Source: Calothrix parasitica NIES-267 (lineage in GTDB: Bacteria > Cyanobacteriota > Cyanobacteriia > Cyanobacteriales > Nostocaceae). Taken from it: a DNA stretch of 64,000 nt. Made by a program: the position numbers and the translations under genes. Each line of letters begins with the position of its first letter. Position 1 is the first letter of the stretch. The stretch is from contig NZ_AP018227.1 of NCBI RefSeq assembly GCF_002368095.1, forward strand, positions 5,906,123 to 5,970,122, read 5' to 3'. The notes beneath the pieces are model-generated. The model saw nothing but the letters and a program-made list of their open reading frames with translations, was not told the origin of the DNA and did not search any database. Shown one piece after another: positions 38,898 to 47,743 of the stretch.

Positions 38898-39686
38898 ATG
38901 TTTTGGCAAGCTGATTTTTATCGTCGTTCGCAACCGGATACATCGGGACAGGTTTTATGGGATTTGTCGATTTGCGATTCAACTTCTAAGTTTAAATTTG
39001 AAGCTAGTTGTACTCAGTCAGAAGCTAATTCTAATTGGGTCGCTTCGCAAATCAAGCAAGCAGCATCGGATAGTTTACCTGATGTTCTTCAAGTGTTTCG
39101 TCCCCAGTCTTTGAGTTTGATTGAACAAGCAGGAAGTAGCTTGGGTATTAAAGTTGAAGCAACTCGTAGAACTACTGCTTTAAAAAAATGGTTGGAACAA
39201 AAGCAGCAATTCACAACTTTGGATAAGCCACCTCCAATACCTTTATCTGAAAATCTTTGGGGAGATAAATGGAGTTTTGCGACAGTAGGGGCTGGTAATA
39301 TTGCTGATTTTTACTCAGAACGTCCAATTCCGATTCTCGAAACACCTGCGGAGTTATTACCAATAAATTTGGGTTTGGCTTCAACGGTACAGCTTCCGGG
39401 TGTAGTAATTTATGGTGGACGTAAATCTATGCGCTTGGCAAAATGGTTACAAGATAATCGTCCTGTAGCATTAAATTATATTGCTGGTGAACCAGATGGT
39501 TTGGTATTGGAAGCGGGTTTGGTAGATAGATGGATTGTGGCTACTTTTGAGGACGAGGAAGTTTCAGAAGCTGCTGCATTATTTCAACGGCGCAAGCAAC
39601 AAAGTCAAGGATTACATTTTTTGTTAGTCCAACCAGATGATTCTGGAATGACTTATACTGGTTTTTGGTTATTGCAAGAAGTTTAA
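38898..39686 (+). CDS. Tab2/Atab2-family RNA-binding protein (DUF1092)
   Basis: The 262 residues match the family throughout: MFWQADFYRRSQPDTSGQVLWDLSICD at the start, LPDVLQVFRPQSLSLIEQAGSSLGIKVEATRRTTALKKWL, PPIPLSENLWGDKWSFATVGAGNIADFYSERPIPI, and the terminal LHFLLVQPDDSGMTYTGFWLLQEV. Chloroplast homologues are needed for translation of photosystem I psaA/psaB mRNAs, so a role in photosystem gene expression is expected. The start codon follows directly on tandem TAACTGA units with no ribosome-binding sequence, so initiation may be leader-independent or depend on an unstructured AU-rich leader. Confidence 0.92.
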   Translation: MFWQADFYRRSQPDTSGQVLWDLSICDSTSKFKFEASCTQSEANSNWVASQIKQAASDSLPDVLQVFRPQSLSLIEQAGSSLGIKVEATRRTTALKKWLEQKQQFTTLDKPPPIPLSENLWGDKWSFATVGAGNIADFYSERPIPILETPAELLPINLGLASTVQLPGVVIYGGRKSMRLAKWLQDNRPVALNYIAGEPDGLVLEAGLVDRWIVATFEDEEVSEAAALFQRRKQQSQGLHFLLVQPDDSGMTYTGFWLLQEV

Positions 39687-39801
39687 TTGGTATTTGGTAA
39701 TTGGTAATTGGTATTTGGTAATTGGTAATTGGTAATTGGTAATTGGTATTTGGTAATTGGTAATTGGTAATTGGTATTTGGTAATTGGTAATTGGTAATT
39801 G
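39684..39801. repeat. Long STRR array of TAATTGG/TATTTGG units
   Basis: About sixteen 7-base units of (T)TTGGTAA and TTGGTAT in irregular order. They start in the stop codon of the Tab2 gene and fill the spacer upstream of the MFS gene. Confidence 0.92.
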
Positions 39802-40028
39802 ATGAACCGTATCCGACTCTAAAAAGGCGAAATTTGATTTATCTAGAAACTAAAAAAATCTGTCAACTGTCTATAGATAGAATAACTTGTAAAGGAATTT
39901 CTTTACTTATTGAGGAAGTTTGTCTGAGTAACAATAGGGTAAAGTATCTAAGCAAATGCCAGTTAGAAATTTCTACAAAAAATAGACCAAATTCTGGCAA
40001 TATTGATTAATAAAATATAACTTAATAG

Positions 40029-41036
40029 ATGAAACTGAGAAATTTAAAGGAGCAATTTAATTTACCTTTCCAGTTTTGGATTGTTACACTAATTGCTTTT
40101 ATTAATTCGGTTAGCTTTACTATAATTATTCCACTGCTGTATCCCTACGCAAAGCAGTTTGGATTAAATGATTTTCAAGCGAGTTTGCTGAGTACAGCTT
40201 ATGCTTTACCTCAATTTATTGGTACTCCTATTTTAGGAAGACTTTCAGACCGTTTGGGAAGAAAACCTTTACTAGTAATAAGTTTGCTGGGAACAGTTTT
40301 ATCTGGTATTGTTGCTGCGGTAACTCCTATAGCTTGGCTATTATATGTTGCGCGTATATTTGATGGTTTAACTGGTGGAAATACTTCTATTGCTAGGGCT
40401 GTAGTTAGCGATATTACAACTGTAGACCAACGGGCTAAAGCTTTTGGTATTTTTGGTTCTGTGTTTCGTTTGGGTTTTGTTGCTGGGCCTGCATTGAGCT
40501 ATGTAGCGCAGCAGTTACCTACTATTAGAGGTGTAACTTCGTTAGGAATGAGTTTTATTGTTGGTGCGGGTATAGCTTTATTCGCAACAGTATTAACTAT
40601 TTTCTTTTTACCAGAAACTTTACCTGCTTCTGATAAACAGAAGTTTCAATTAAGTTGGAGAGATTTTGGGTTTATTAAAGTTTTTCAGTCTTTAGCTCGT
40701 CCTAAATTAGGTAAACTTTTTGTTCTGACTTTTTTAAGTGGTTCTACTTTTACAATTTTTACTTTTGCATTTCAACCATTTGTGTTGGAAGTCCTCAATC
40801 AAGATGCAAAAACATTAGCAATTACATTTGCTGTTGTAGGAATGTTAGGTTTTATTTCTCAAGTGGTTGCGCTTGACCCGCTGAGAAAAAAGTTTAATTT
40901 AATTGACATATTATCCTTGGCATTATTGACTCGTGGAATTACTTTTCTATTGATTCCAACTTTCCCCTATCTCACTGCATTTTTTATCATTATTGCAGTT
41001 TTTGGGTTTGTAAATTCTTTCCCAATGCCTTTGATA
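40029..41036 (+). pseudogene. 5' part of an insertion-disrupted MFS transporter
   Basis: 336 codons up to the insertion point. The protein begins MKLRNLKEQFNLPFQFWIVTL and shows major-facilitator helices with the loop 2-3 motif GRLSDRLGRKPLLV, the helix-5 region RLGFVAGPALSYV, and a central charged loop (LPASDKQKFQLSWRDFG). It resembles TetA/Bcr-type drug:H+ antiporters of 12 helices. At the TA of codon ATA (41034-41036) the frame enters an IS630-type element and stops after five foreign residues. The 3' part resumes at 43824, and joining the two parts at the duplicated TA gives one open frame of 411 residues. As it stands the product lacks its last two helices and is probably inactive. Confidence 0.92.
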
Positions 41037-41349
41037 CTCCCTTCTCGCTAAAAGACTAGCTATAATGTAGTATTTAAAATTACATAATAGAGAATTTTAT
41101 GATAGGAAGAAGTAATCTGTTTTCCCGGAAGATTCGGAAACTATTTCAACACTCGGGGGAACCTCAAAAACAACAAATCACCACAAATAAAATTTCTCTG
41201 TTATGCATATAAGCTATAGATTTGTTCTGTTTTTGAGGTTTACACCTTCTTATTTAATTATTGATAATTAATCTGTTGTCCCGGAAAATAAAAATAAATC
41301 ATATACAGGAATTATCCGCAGATTTTTCAACAATAACTTAGCGAAAGGG

Positions 41350-42535
41350 CAGGGAAAACGCATCTAAAATTAAGCTAGGTGCGGCGTAGCCGCACCAGCG
41401 CGGGCAAGTTATGCTAAAAATTAGCCCATAACCCATAATTTAGCTCGCGGAGAATTAAAAGTATTAAATACTACTATAAAAATGATAAGCAGGCAGTAAA
41501 TACCAGTAGATACAATCATCTTAAATAATTAAAAGTAAAATTTTAATTAAAACTGATTGATTAACAACTTAATTCTAAAACTTTCGTAAGATAGTTATCA
41601 TCCATAGCAGCTAAAAATTGTTTATTCTTAATTCCTATTTTTTTACTTTTTTCTTTACTTAGAAGATTTATTGCAATGTGACGAAGGACAGAAAAATTTT
41701 GCGGTGCATTATCCTTTCTAATTTTACAATCGTCTTCATTTAATGCTACATCTAATATCCAATGCAAGGAATTTTCAATACCCCAGTGACTACGAACTGA
41801 CTCTCCAAATTTTTTTGCATCTAAGTTTAAATTGCTAATATAATAACGAGTTTCAACAGTTGTTTTACCATTTTCAGTTCTAACAGATTCAACCATACCT
41901 ACACTGTTTAATTCTTTCCATTTATTGTCTGGATCAATTCGATTAGAGATATCAGAAAGCATTAGATAATTGCGTATTTCTTCACGTCCATGACTGAACT
42001 CACGAGTGCTATAATGGCTTGAACTAAAGCCTTCATTACGTTTTGATATTGCTTCTTTAAATAGTAGTTCTACATTTTTATATAAGTTTTTTTGATTATT
42101 TTTTAATGCAATTATATAATTCGCATCTTTTTGGGAGATAAGATTTACTATTTCTTTTTGGCATCCAATTGCATCAATTGTAACAATGCAACCGGCAATA
42201 TCTAATACTTTTATTAACTCCGGTATTGCAGTAATTTCATTTGATTTACTATCAACCTTCCTTTGAGCCAGAACCAGTTTATTAGTCCCTGCCCAAGCAC
42301 TTACCATATTAATGGCACGATTACCTGCTTTCCTATCATATGAATGCTTTAAATTTTTACCATCAATCGCAATTACTTCACCTGCAATTGTCTGCTTCGG
42401 TTTCAGTTTCATTTTGAACCATTTTGCACCCCTACTCAGCTTTTCAAAGCTTACCACTTTCTGGCGATCGCACCGACGGTGCCGAGTGCGCCTTAGGCGC
42501 ACCTCCACCTTTAAAATTTAGATGCGTTTGCCCTG
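41350..42535 (-). mobile_element. ISAs1-type insertion sequence inside the IS630 element
   Basis: Left end CAGGGAAAACGCATCTAAAA and the reverse complement of the right end CAGGGCAAACGCATCTAAAT form the inverted repeats. The 10-base duplication AGCGAAAGGG lies exactly outside both ends (41340-41349 and 42536-42545), as expected for the ISAs1 family. The element is 1186 bases, carries a transposase gene with no proper N-terminus, and has two small GC-rich palindromes near its ends (41378-41396 GGTGCGGC/GCCGCACC and about 42487-42503 GTGCGCC/GGCGCAC). These appear to be secondary repeat insertions or deletions that damaged it. Confidence 0.9.
41561..42508 (-). pseudogene. ISAs1-family transposase, N-terminally truncated
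   Basis: DDE transposase with GEVIAIDGKNLKHSYDR (first Asp), VTIDAIGCQKEIVNLI (second Asp) and the conserved HWGIENSLHWILDVALNEDDCKIRKDNAPQNFSVLRHIAINLL (Glu region). The frame is 315 residues against about 370 usual. The N-terminal DDE_Tnp_1-associated domain is missing; in its place the first 18 residues (RLRRTRHRRCDR) are translated from a palindromic repeat plus a HIP1 site at 42464-42471. It is probably non-functional. Confidence 0.85.
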
Positions 42536-42636
42536 AGCGAAAGGGTTACTGTAAAAATATGCAGGTTATTAGTATAAATAGCTAGATTAAATTAGAATTT
42601 CTATATTAATAATCAATAGTGGTATATTGAGATTTA

Positions 42637-43763
42637 CTAAACTAGAGTACAAATATGTTCAATTATATTTTGTATTTGTTCTGGAGTTTGAAGCTGATTA
42701 AATTTGAAATAATTCTCTAATTTTTCTTGAACTTGTTGAATATTGATATCTGCATTTTGGTGATGCAATAGTCTAAGTCTTAAAAGATGAATAATGTATT
42801 CAACTAGATTAAAGTTAGGGGAGTAAGTTGGAGTATGAATAAAATCTACAGTTATTTTATTTTCAATTTGTAAATTTTCTGTTCGGTGATTTTACTTGAA
42901 ATTTCATTTTGTCCTTATGGGTTGAATTATTATCTAAAATAATGGTCAATTTATTAAATCCCTCTTTTACACAATCTTGGCTTAGCTGTGCAAAATAATC
43001 AGAAACATCTTCAGTTTTAGATTTTTCTTTTAATTTTAAATATTCTTTACCTGTAGATACATCTACAGCAATCATTCCATTAAATTTATTTCTACGTCTG
43101 TTTTCATTACTAGGTATTTCGGGACGTGTATTTTTTTCTGCCCAGCCATAGAAAATGCTTGGACGGTCATAAACAGCAAATTCATCGAAAAATACTATTT
43201 TTTCATATTCTTCTCTATTTTCGAGTTTTTTTTAAAGTCCATATAAATTCTTTTTGCTGTTCTTTACTAGCATTCGCATAGTCTCTATGGGCTTTTTGAT
43301 ATGATAAATTTAATTCATTCAATATTTCATATATTCTTGTTGTTTTCAGTTTAACTCCCCATCGTAATTCAATGACATTACTAATAATTTCACCTGTCCA
43401 AATGTTTCTATCAATGCCATAATCTATTGGTTTTTCTGATAACAACATTTGTTTTAATTCATGCTTCTGTTCTATATTTAATCTTGATTTTACTTTGTGA
43501 GTAATTGGTTGTACTAATTCTAGCAACCCTGCTTCTAAAAATTTATCTATCCAAGAAGTAATAGTTTTATAATGACAACCTAACAATTCTGATACTTCGA
43601 TTCTACTCTTTCCTTCAAACAAGTATTTAATTGCTAATAGTTTTTTTCTTATATATTCTTGTTGGTACTTGTAGTATAATTTTTGCCACAAAACTATATC
43701 TAATTGGTGAGTTTCCAGTCTAAAAGTTCTATTTCGTAAACCTTTAACCATCATATAGTCCAA
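42637..43763 (-). pseudogene. IS630-family transposase split over three frames
   Basis: The first frame, 43763-43215, gives 182 residues with a helix-turn-helix (SRIEVSELLGCHYKTITSWIDKFLEAGL). The second frame, from an A8 run near 43226-43233, encodes EYEKIVFFDEFAVYDRPSIF and LDNNSTHKDKMKFQ (catalytic Asp positions) and stops at 42863. The third frame encodes VDFIHTPTYSPNFNLVEYII (catalytic Glu) and ends at TAG 42637-42639. The first shift at the A8 run may be programmed, as in many IS630 elements (here a +1 shift). The second shift near 42880 has no obvious slippery site and looks like decay. Confidence 0.8.
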
Positions 43764-43823
43764 TTTTAATTTATGTAATATTAATTATTACATAAAAGCT
43801 AATCTTCTAGCGGGAAGGGAGTA

Positions 43824-44051
43824 GATTCAATTTTATCTTTGAATAGTACCGAACGGGAACAAGGAGAAGTTTTAGGAATTAATGCATCTTATTTAAGCAT
43901 TTCTAATGCTATCGGGCCGCCAATTTCAGGTATGTTAGTAAGTCTTGGTTACAAAACTCCTTTTTGGATTACGGGTGTGCTGACTATTCTTACAGCTTGT
44001 TTTGCTTTCACGCTTAAATCGGATTTTAAATGTGAGGGGAGTAAGAAGTAG
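43824..44051 (+). pseudogene. 3' part of the insertion-disrupted MFS transporter
   Basis: 75 codons plus stop: DSILSLNSTEREQGEVLGINASYLSISNAIGPPISGMLV, then the last helix KTPFWITGVLTILTACFAFTL. The motif QGEVLGINAS..S..NAIGPP is the conserved helix-10/11 region of TetA/Bcr-type MFS proteins. Joined to 40029-41036 at the duplicated TA the codons run CCT TTG ATA GAT TCA, so no base is lost or gained. A TTG at 43839 could start a short peptide, but that would not be a functional transporter. The stop codon lies within an AGTAGCA tandem repeat. Confidence 0.92.
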
Positions 44052-44296
44052 CAAGTGACAAGTAGCAAGTAGCAAGTAATCACAAGAGTTACAATTATTT
44101 AATAATTTTAGATTATAGGAATTTGGGTTTAATCAAAAATAAACTTGTGAAAAAGTGGTTTTATTTTATGTAGCAGCGTTAGCAAAGCATGTCCATAAGC
44201 ACATATTAAGTCGCTAGATATAACCTAAATCTAAACTTTATATTTTCCATCCCCTACTTGTTACTTACTACTTGCTACTTACTACTTCTTACTTCC
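44040..44296. repeat. Paired STRR arrays of opposite polarity
   Basis: AAGTAGC-type units at 44043-44079 and their complement (CTTACTACTTGCTACTTACT) at 44262-44296 flank a 180-base AT-rich spacer. Together they could form a long imperfect stem between the MFS 3' end and the DUF2470 gene. The right array ends in the terminal codons of the DUF2470 gene. Confidence 0.75.
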
Positions 44297-44564
44297 TTAC
44301 CTGCTTTAACATATCAATCAATGTATGATGAGCGTCTTCGGCATTTTTCAAGGTGTGGTCGAATTTGATTCTGACGGGTACCTCTTTCCCGTCTGCTTGA
44401 GCTTGTAGATTCATTCCTTCAGCATCAATTGAAAGCATTTGCGCTGCTGTGGTATTTTCTAAGTCACCATAAGCTTTAGCGTATAGTGCTACCGCATCTG
44501 CATGGTCTTCGTTCATATGCTTACAAATGCGATCGCTAATTTGAGGAGAAAATTCTTCTGACAT
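44289..44564 (-). CDS. DUF2470 domain protein
   Basis: A 91-residue stand-alone DUF2470 domain: SPQISDRICKHMNEDHADAVALYAKAYG, MLSIDAEGMNLQAQADGKEVPVRIKFDHTLKNAEDAHHTLIDML. The HMNEDHADA motif (two His) is the hallmark. In heme-utilisation proteins the same domain forms the C-terminal part that binds heme or tetrapyrrole, so a role in tetrapyrrole binding is plausible but unproven for the solo form. A HIP1 octamer lies in codons near its 5' end (44529). Confidence 0.85.
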   Translation of the reverse strand: MSEEFSPQISDRICKHMNEDHADAVALYAKAYGDLENTTAAQMLSIDAEGMNLQAQADGKEVPVRIKFDHTLKNAEDAHHTLIDMLKQVRK

Positions 44565-44925
44565 GATATATTCCCAGAAATCTAGTTTATCAATTTGAAT
44601 TTTAAAGCTTATTTGCTCATAGCAGTCAAGATTAGCAAAAATTTTAGATAGCCAAAAATTCGAGCTAAATTATCGTAACATCACTCTGGACAAAAGGTAT
44701 TTTAAACTACAGCATAATCTCAACATAGTAATTATACTGAGATAAGCTTTAAACAAACAATAAGCTTTAAATTATTAATTGGCAGGCTTTGTATCATTTA
44801 TATCTTTATGAGTGAAATTTATTTAATTAAACTTATTTTTGAAATATTTTTTACATTTTCTTACTGATTAGTAGTAATTTCCACCGAATCAGAAATATAA
44901 AACAAATTTATTTAAGTCCAGTCCC
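44565..44925. other. Divergent intergenic region
   Basis: 361 AT-rich bases containing the promoters of the DUF2470 and phosphatase genes. No repeat, hairpin or small gene is recognised. Confidence 0.4.
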
Positions 44926-45690
44926 ATGAGTGCAACTAGCCACCGTCGTATAGTTATAGGGGATGTGCATGGTCATTATCAAGGCTTGATGCAGTTATTA
45001 GATGCAGTTTCCCCAACAGCAGAAGACAAAATTTATTTTCTGGGTGATTTGATAGATAGAGGTCCCCAAAGTTCTCAAGTAGTGGATTTCGTTAAAGAAA
45101 ATTCCTATCCTTGCTTGCTCGGAAATCACGAGCATATGTTAATAAAAATTCTTACAGATAAAAATGCTTCTACTCCCAGCGTCCAAGGATGGCTTTACAG
45201 TGGAGGACAAGCAACTTTAGCAAGTTATAAGGATGGTAAAATTCCGCCAGAACACCTTGAATGGTTTCAGAGTTTACCTTTGTATATAGATTTAGGAGAT
45301 ATATTTTTAGTTCACGCAGGTATTGATCCTGCAAAAACTATAGAAGAACAAAAAGCAGAACAGTTTTGCTGGATTCGAGATAAATTTCACAGCATTCAGA
45401 AGCCTTATTTTTCAGATAAAGTAATTATCGTCGGTCACACCATTACCTTTACCTTTCCTGGAATTGCACCGGGTAAAATTGCCAGAGGTGCAGGTTGGCT
45501 TGATTTAGATACAGGTGCTTATCATCCTCGCAGCGGTTGGCTGAGTGCATTTGATGTAACAAATCGTCTCGTGTATCAAGCCAATATGTTTAAACCTTCC
45601 GTCCGCACCTTACCACTGGAAGAAGCTTCAGCAAAAGTTAACGTGACTTCGCTTAAAGTGAATCGTAATAGCAGCAAGTTATGGGCTTAA
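44926..45690 (+). CDS. PPP-family serine/threonine protein phosphatase (calcineurin-like)
   Basis: Metallophosphoesterase of 254 residues with the PPP signatures in order: IGDVHGHYQGL (near residue 13), FLGDLIDRGPQSSQVV (near 40) and LLGNHEHML (near 66), then FLVHAGIDP and the last metal His in VGHTITF. These give a complete dinuclear metal site, so it should be active on phosphoproteins or diadenosine-type substrates. A C-terminal approximately 25-residue Ser/Lys tail is outside the fold. It is convergent with the M48 protease gene, with STRR-like CTAACCC units (45723-45745) between. Confidence 0.9.
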   Translation: MSATSHRRIVIGDVHGHYQGLMQLLDAVSPTAEDKIYFLGDLIDRGPQSSQVVDFVKENSYPCLLGNHEHMLIKILTDKNASTPSVQGWLYSGGQATLASYKDGKIPPEHLEWFQSLPLYIDLGDIFLVHAGIDPAKTIEEQKAEQFCWIRDKFHSIQKPYFSDKVIIVGHTITFTFPGIAPGKIARGAGWLDLDTGAYHPRSGWLSAFDVTNRLVYQANMFKPSVRTLPLEEASAKVNVTSLKVNRNSSKLWA

Positions 45691-45763
45691 GAGGTTAAAG
45701 GTTAAAGATTAGAAAGTTTTAATACCTAACCCCTAACCCTTAACTCCTAATTCTTTATTCCTA

Positions 45764-46627
45764 TCACAATAAAGGTCGGACATTTCTCCGGTATGCAGTT
45801 CTACTTAAACCATCGTTACCCTTACTACGTTGTGAATTAATCCGATTTTGAAGATATTGTACGCGATTCGCGGGTGAAGGATGAGTACTTAAAAAGCTAG
45901 GAGTTCTACTTCTGCTTTTGCTCTTCAACTTGTTCATAAAAGAAACCATTCCTTGAGGAGCATAACCTGCATCTGTGAGCATTCTTAATCCACGTCTATC
46001 AGCATCCCTTTCTGCTCCACGACTGTTGGGACGACGAAAACCGAGTTCTACCCCAAGCTGAACCAACTTGCTGTTTTCGACACCTGCTGCTGTAGCCAAA
46101 CCTCTAGCAATCGCAGTTTTCCTCATTTGCTTTACTACATGTTTTCCTTCAATATGAGCGATTTCATGAGCAACTACGCTTGCTAACTCCGCTTCATTGT
46201 CGGCAGCTTTGATTAAACCAGTATTAATATAAACATATCCACCAGCAGTAGCAAAGGCATTAATACTGTTATCTTTTACTACCTGAAATGTATAAGGAAT
46301 TTTTCTTCTAGTATTATGGGCTGCTAAACGCTTACCAATTCTTTTTACGTAATTATTTATTTGAGAATTGCGATAAAGTTTAACATCTCTTCTAAGTAGC
46401 TGCTGATTTATTTGCCTGCCAAGCTGAACTTCTTGCTTGTCTGATATATTAGAAATTTGAATGATTTGGGCACCTTGGAAGAGAATATCCCAAATAGAAA
46501 CACCTAGAGCCGCAGAAGGTGTAGTGAAGCACAGGCTAAATGCTATGACTACAGAAATTAACGGATAAAAGATTCTTTTTTGTAAAGAACGGAAATTTAA
46601 ATAAAAGTTTGTCTTTTCAATCATCAT
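45764..46627 (-). CDS. M48-family metalloprotease, exported
   Basis: A zinc endopeptidase of the M48/BepA-like group, probably in the periplasm or thylakoid lumen. It has VVAHEIAHIEGKHVVKQM (HExxH) and the third ligand in RGAERDADRRGLRMLTDAGY. A signal peptide (IFYPLISVVIAFSLCFTTPSAALG) precedes a mature domain of about 245 residues with LSTHPSPANRVQYLQNRI at its end. There are no TPR repeats. The frame is open to a GTG at 46693. I prefer the ATG at 46627 because it places the signal peptide closer to the N-terminus. It may take part in outer-membrane or photosystem protein quality control (inference). Confidence 0.85.
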   Translation of the reverse strand: MMIEKTNFYLNFRSLQKRIFYPLISVVIAFSLCFTTPSAALGVSIWDILFQGAQIIQISNISDKQEVQLGRQINQQLLRRDVKLYRNSQINNYVKRIGKRLAAHNTRRKIPYTFQVVKDNSINAFATAGGYVYINTGLIKAADNEAELASVVAHEIAHIEGKHVVKQMRKTAIARGLATAAGVENSKLVQLGVELGFRRPNSRGAERDADRRGLRMLTDAGYAPQGMVSFMNKLKSKSRSRTPSFLSTHPSPANRVQYLQNRINSQRSKGNDGLSRTAYRRNVRPLL

Positions 46628-46983
46628 CAAGTTCGAGGAGGTTTTTAGAAGAACGTAAGCTATAAGACGAGAAATAAGTTTATTATGTTGCACGTCTTAG
46701 TTGTTACAAACCAATATTAGCCTTCATGTCATCCAGTCTGCTTGACTTAACACTTGCTTTACTGCTAAACATGGCAACTAATTGCGGATTTGTTCATGAA
46801 AGCAATGAAAAGTAGTATTAGTAATAAACTGTCATATAAATAGATAAAGGCAATAACTGTACTATTTTAGCTTTTATCCTTTATCGTTTTAATTCATCCC
46901 ACATACTATTAACTTCTACTTCCAAAGAATTCTCATTGTATAAATATTAATCCTCTATCCCGTCTGTAAATAGGAAAATAGTT

Positions 46984-47523
46984 ATGGCTATATTAGATTC
47001 TAAAGGTCGTTTATTTGGTAAATTCAATATTTTAGATATTGGTGCTTTGCTAGTAATATTGCTGGTAATTGGTGGCATTTTTTTATTCCCCGGAACAACT
47101 GGTTCTGTCGCTCAAGTAGGTACGACAACAAAACCAATTGAAGTTGATTTAGTTGTTCGAGGATTAAAAGTAAAAGATATTGATAGATTATCCGAGCAAG
47201 GAAAGTTTGAGAAAGGTGGTAAAACAAACGTTATCATCCGCAATCAACCCTACGGTCAAATTCCCATCAAATCTATTGAAGTACTACCTAGAAAAATTAT
47301 TGTTACACAACCCGATGGTACGGTTAAATTAATCCCAGACCCTAGAGAAAACATGTTTAGTACGGATATACTATTAACTTTAGCAGGTAAAGCAACAATT
47401 ACTGACGGTGGTCCTGTTTTAGGTAACAGTAAAGTAAAAATAGGGATGCCATTTGAGTTAGAAGGCTTTAATTATAACTTTAGAGGCAGCGTTATTGATA
47501 TTAGAATTGATGAGCAAGCATAG
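46984..47523 (+). CDS. DUF4330 family membrane-anchored protein
   Basis: The 179-residue protein has a short cytoplasmic start (MAILDSKGRLFGKFNILDIG), a single membrane helix (ALLVILLVIGGIFLFPG) and a beta-rich outside domain with PIEVDLVVRGLKVKD, IIRNQPYGQIPIKSIEVLPRKIIVTQPDGTVK and the closing VKIGMPFELEGFNYNFRGSVIDIRID. This is the cyanobacterial DUF4330 pattern; its job is unknown. The start codon has the AAAATAGTT context without a strong ribosome-binding site. It is followed by a terminator. Confidence 0.85.
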   Translation: MAILDSKGRLFGKFNILDIGALLVILLVIGGIFLFPGTTGSVAQVGTTTKPIEVDLVVRGLKVKDIDRLSEQGKFEKGGKTNVIIRNQPYGQIPIKSIEVLPRKIIVTQPDGTVKLIPDPRENMFSTDILLTLAGKATITDGGPVLGNSKVKIGMPFELEGFNYNFRGSVIDIRIDEQA

Positions 47524-47619
47524 ATTTAAGTTTAATAAAAGTTAAATGGTGAAGGTAAATAGTTTACTTTTAATTTTTATCTTATTTATCTAAAAAGTAA
47601 TTAATGTTTGAGTTCTTGG

Positions 47620-47654
47620 TAGTCTCCCGTTTTTACGAGGAGGCTATTTTTTTT
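47620..47654 (+). terminator. Intrinsic terminator after DUF4330
   Basis: Stem TAGTCTCCCGT/ACGAGGAGGCTA (one bulge on each side) with a short T loop, followed by eight T. It lies about 100 bases after the stop. Confidence 0.8.
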
Positions 47655-47743
47655 GAGTAAATTCCAAATCAAAAATAATAAATTATAGGGTGTGTTACGA
47701 CTTTAGTCTAACGCACCGAAACACTACATCATCACTTAATCGT

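Larger units (their letters stand above)
41037..43821 (-). mobile_element. IS630-type insertion sequence, itself interrupted by an ISAs1-type element
   Basis: The terminal inverted repeats begin CTCCCTTCTCGCTAAAAGAC on the left and, as reverse complement of the right end, CTCCCTTCCCGCTAGAAGAT; about 25 bases match with 3 mismatches. The element is flanked by TA at 41035-41036 and 43822-43823, the target duplication typical of the IS630/Tc1-mariner group. Its transposase is on the minus strand (42637-43763) but broken. Without the inner element (41350-42535 plus one 10-base duplication) the element is about 1589 bases, longer than usual for IS630. The excess is a non-coding approximately 310-base left arm. 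Confidence 0.88.

Noticed and set aside
39792-40010. 72-codon frame directly upstream of the MFS gene
   Set aside because: It starts inside a tandem repeat array and has no sensible domain; probably chance.
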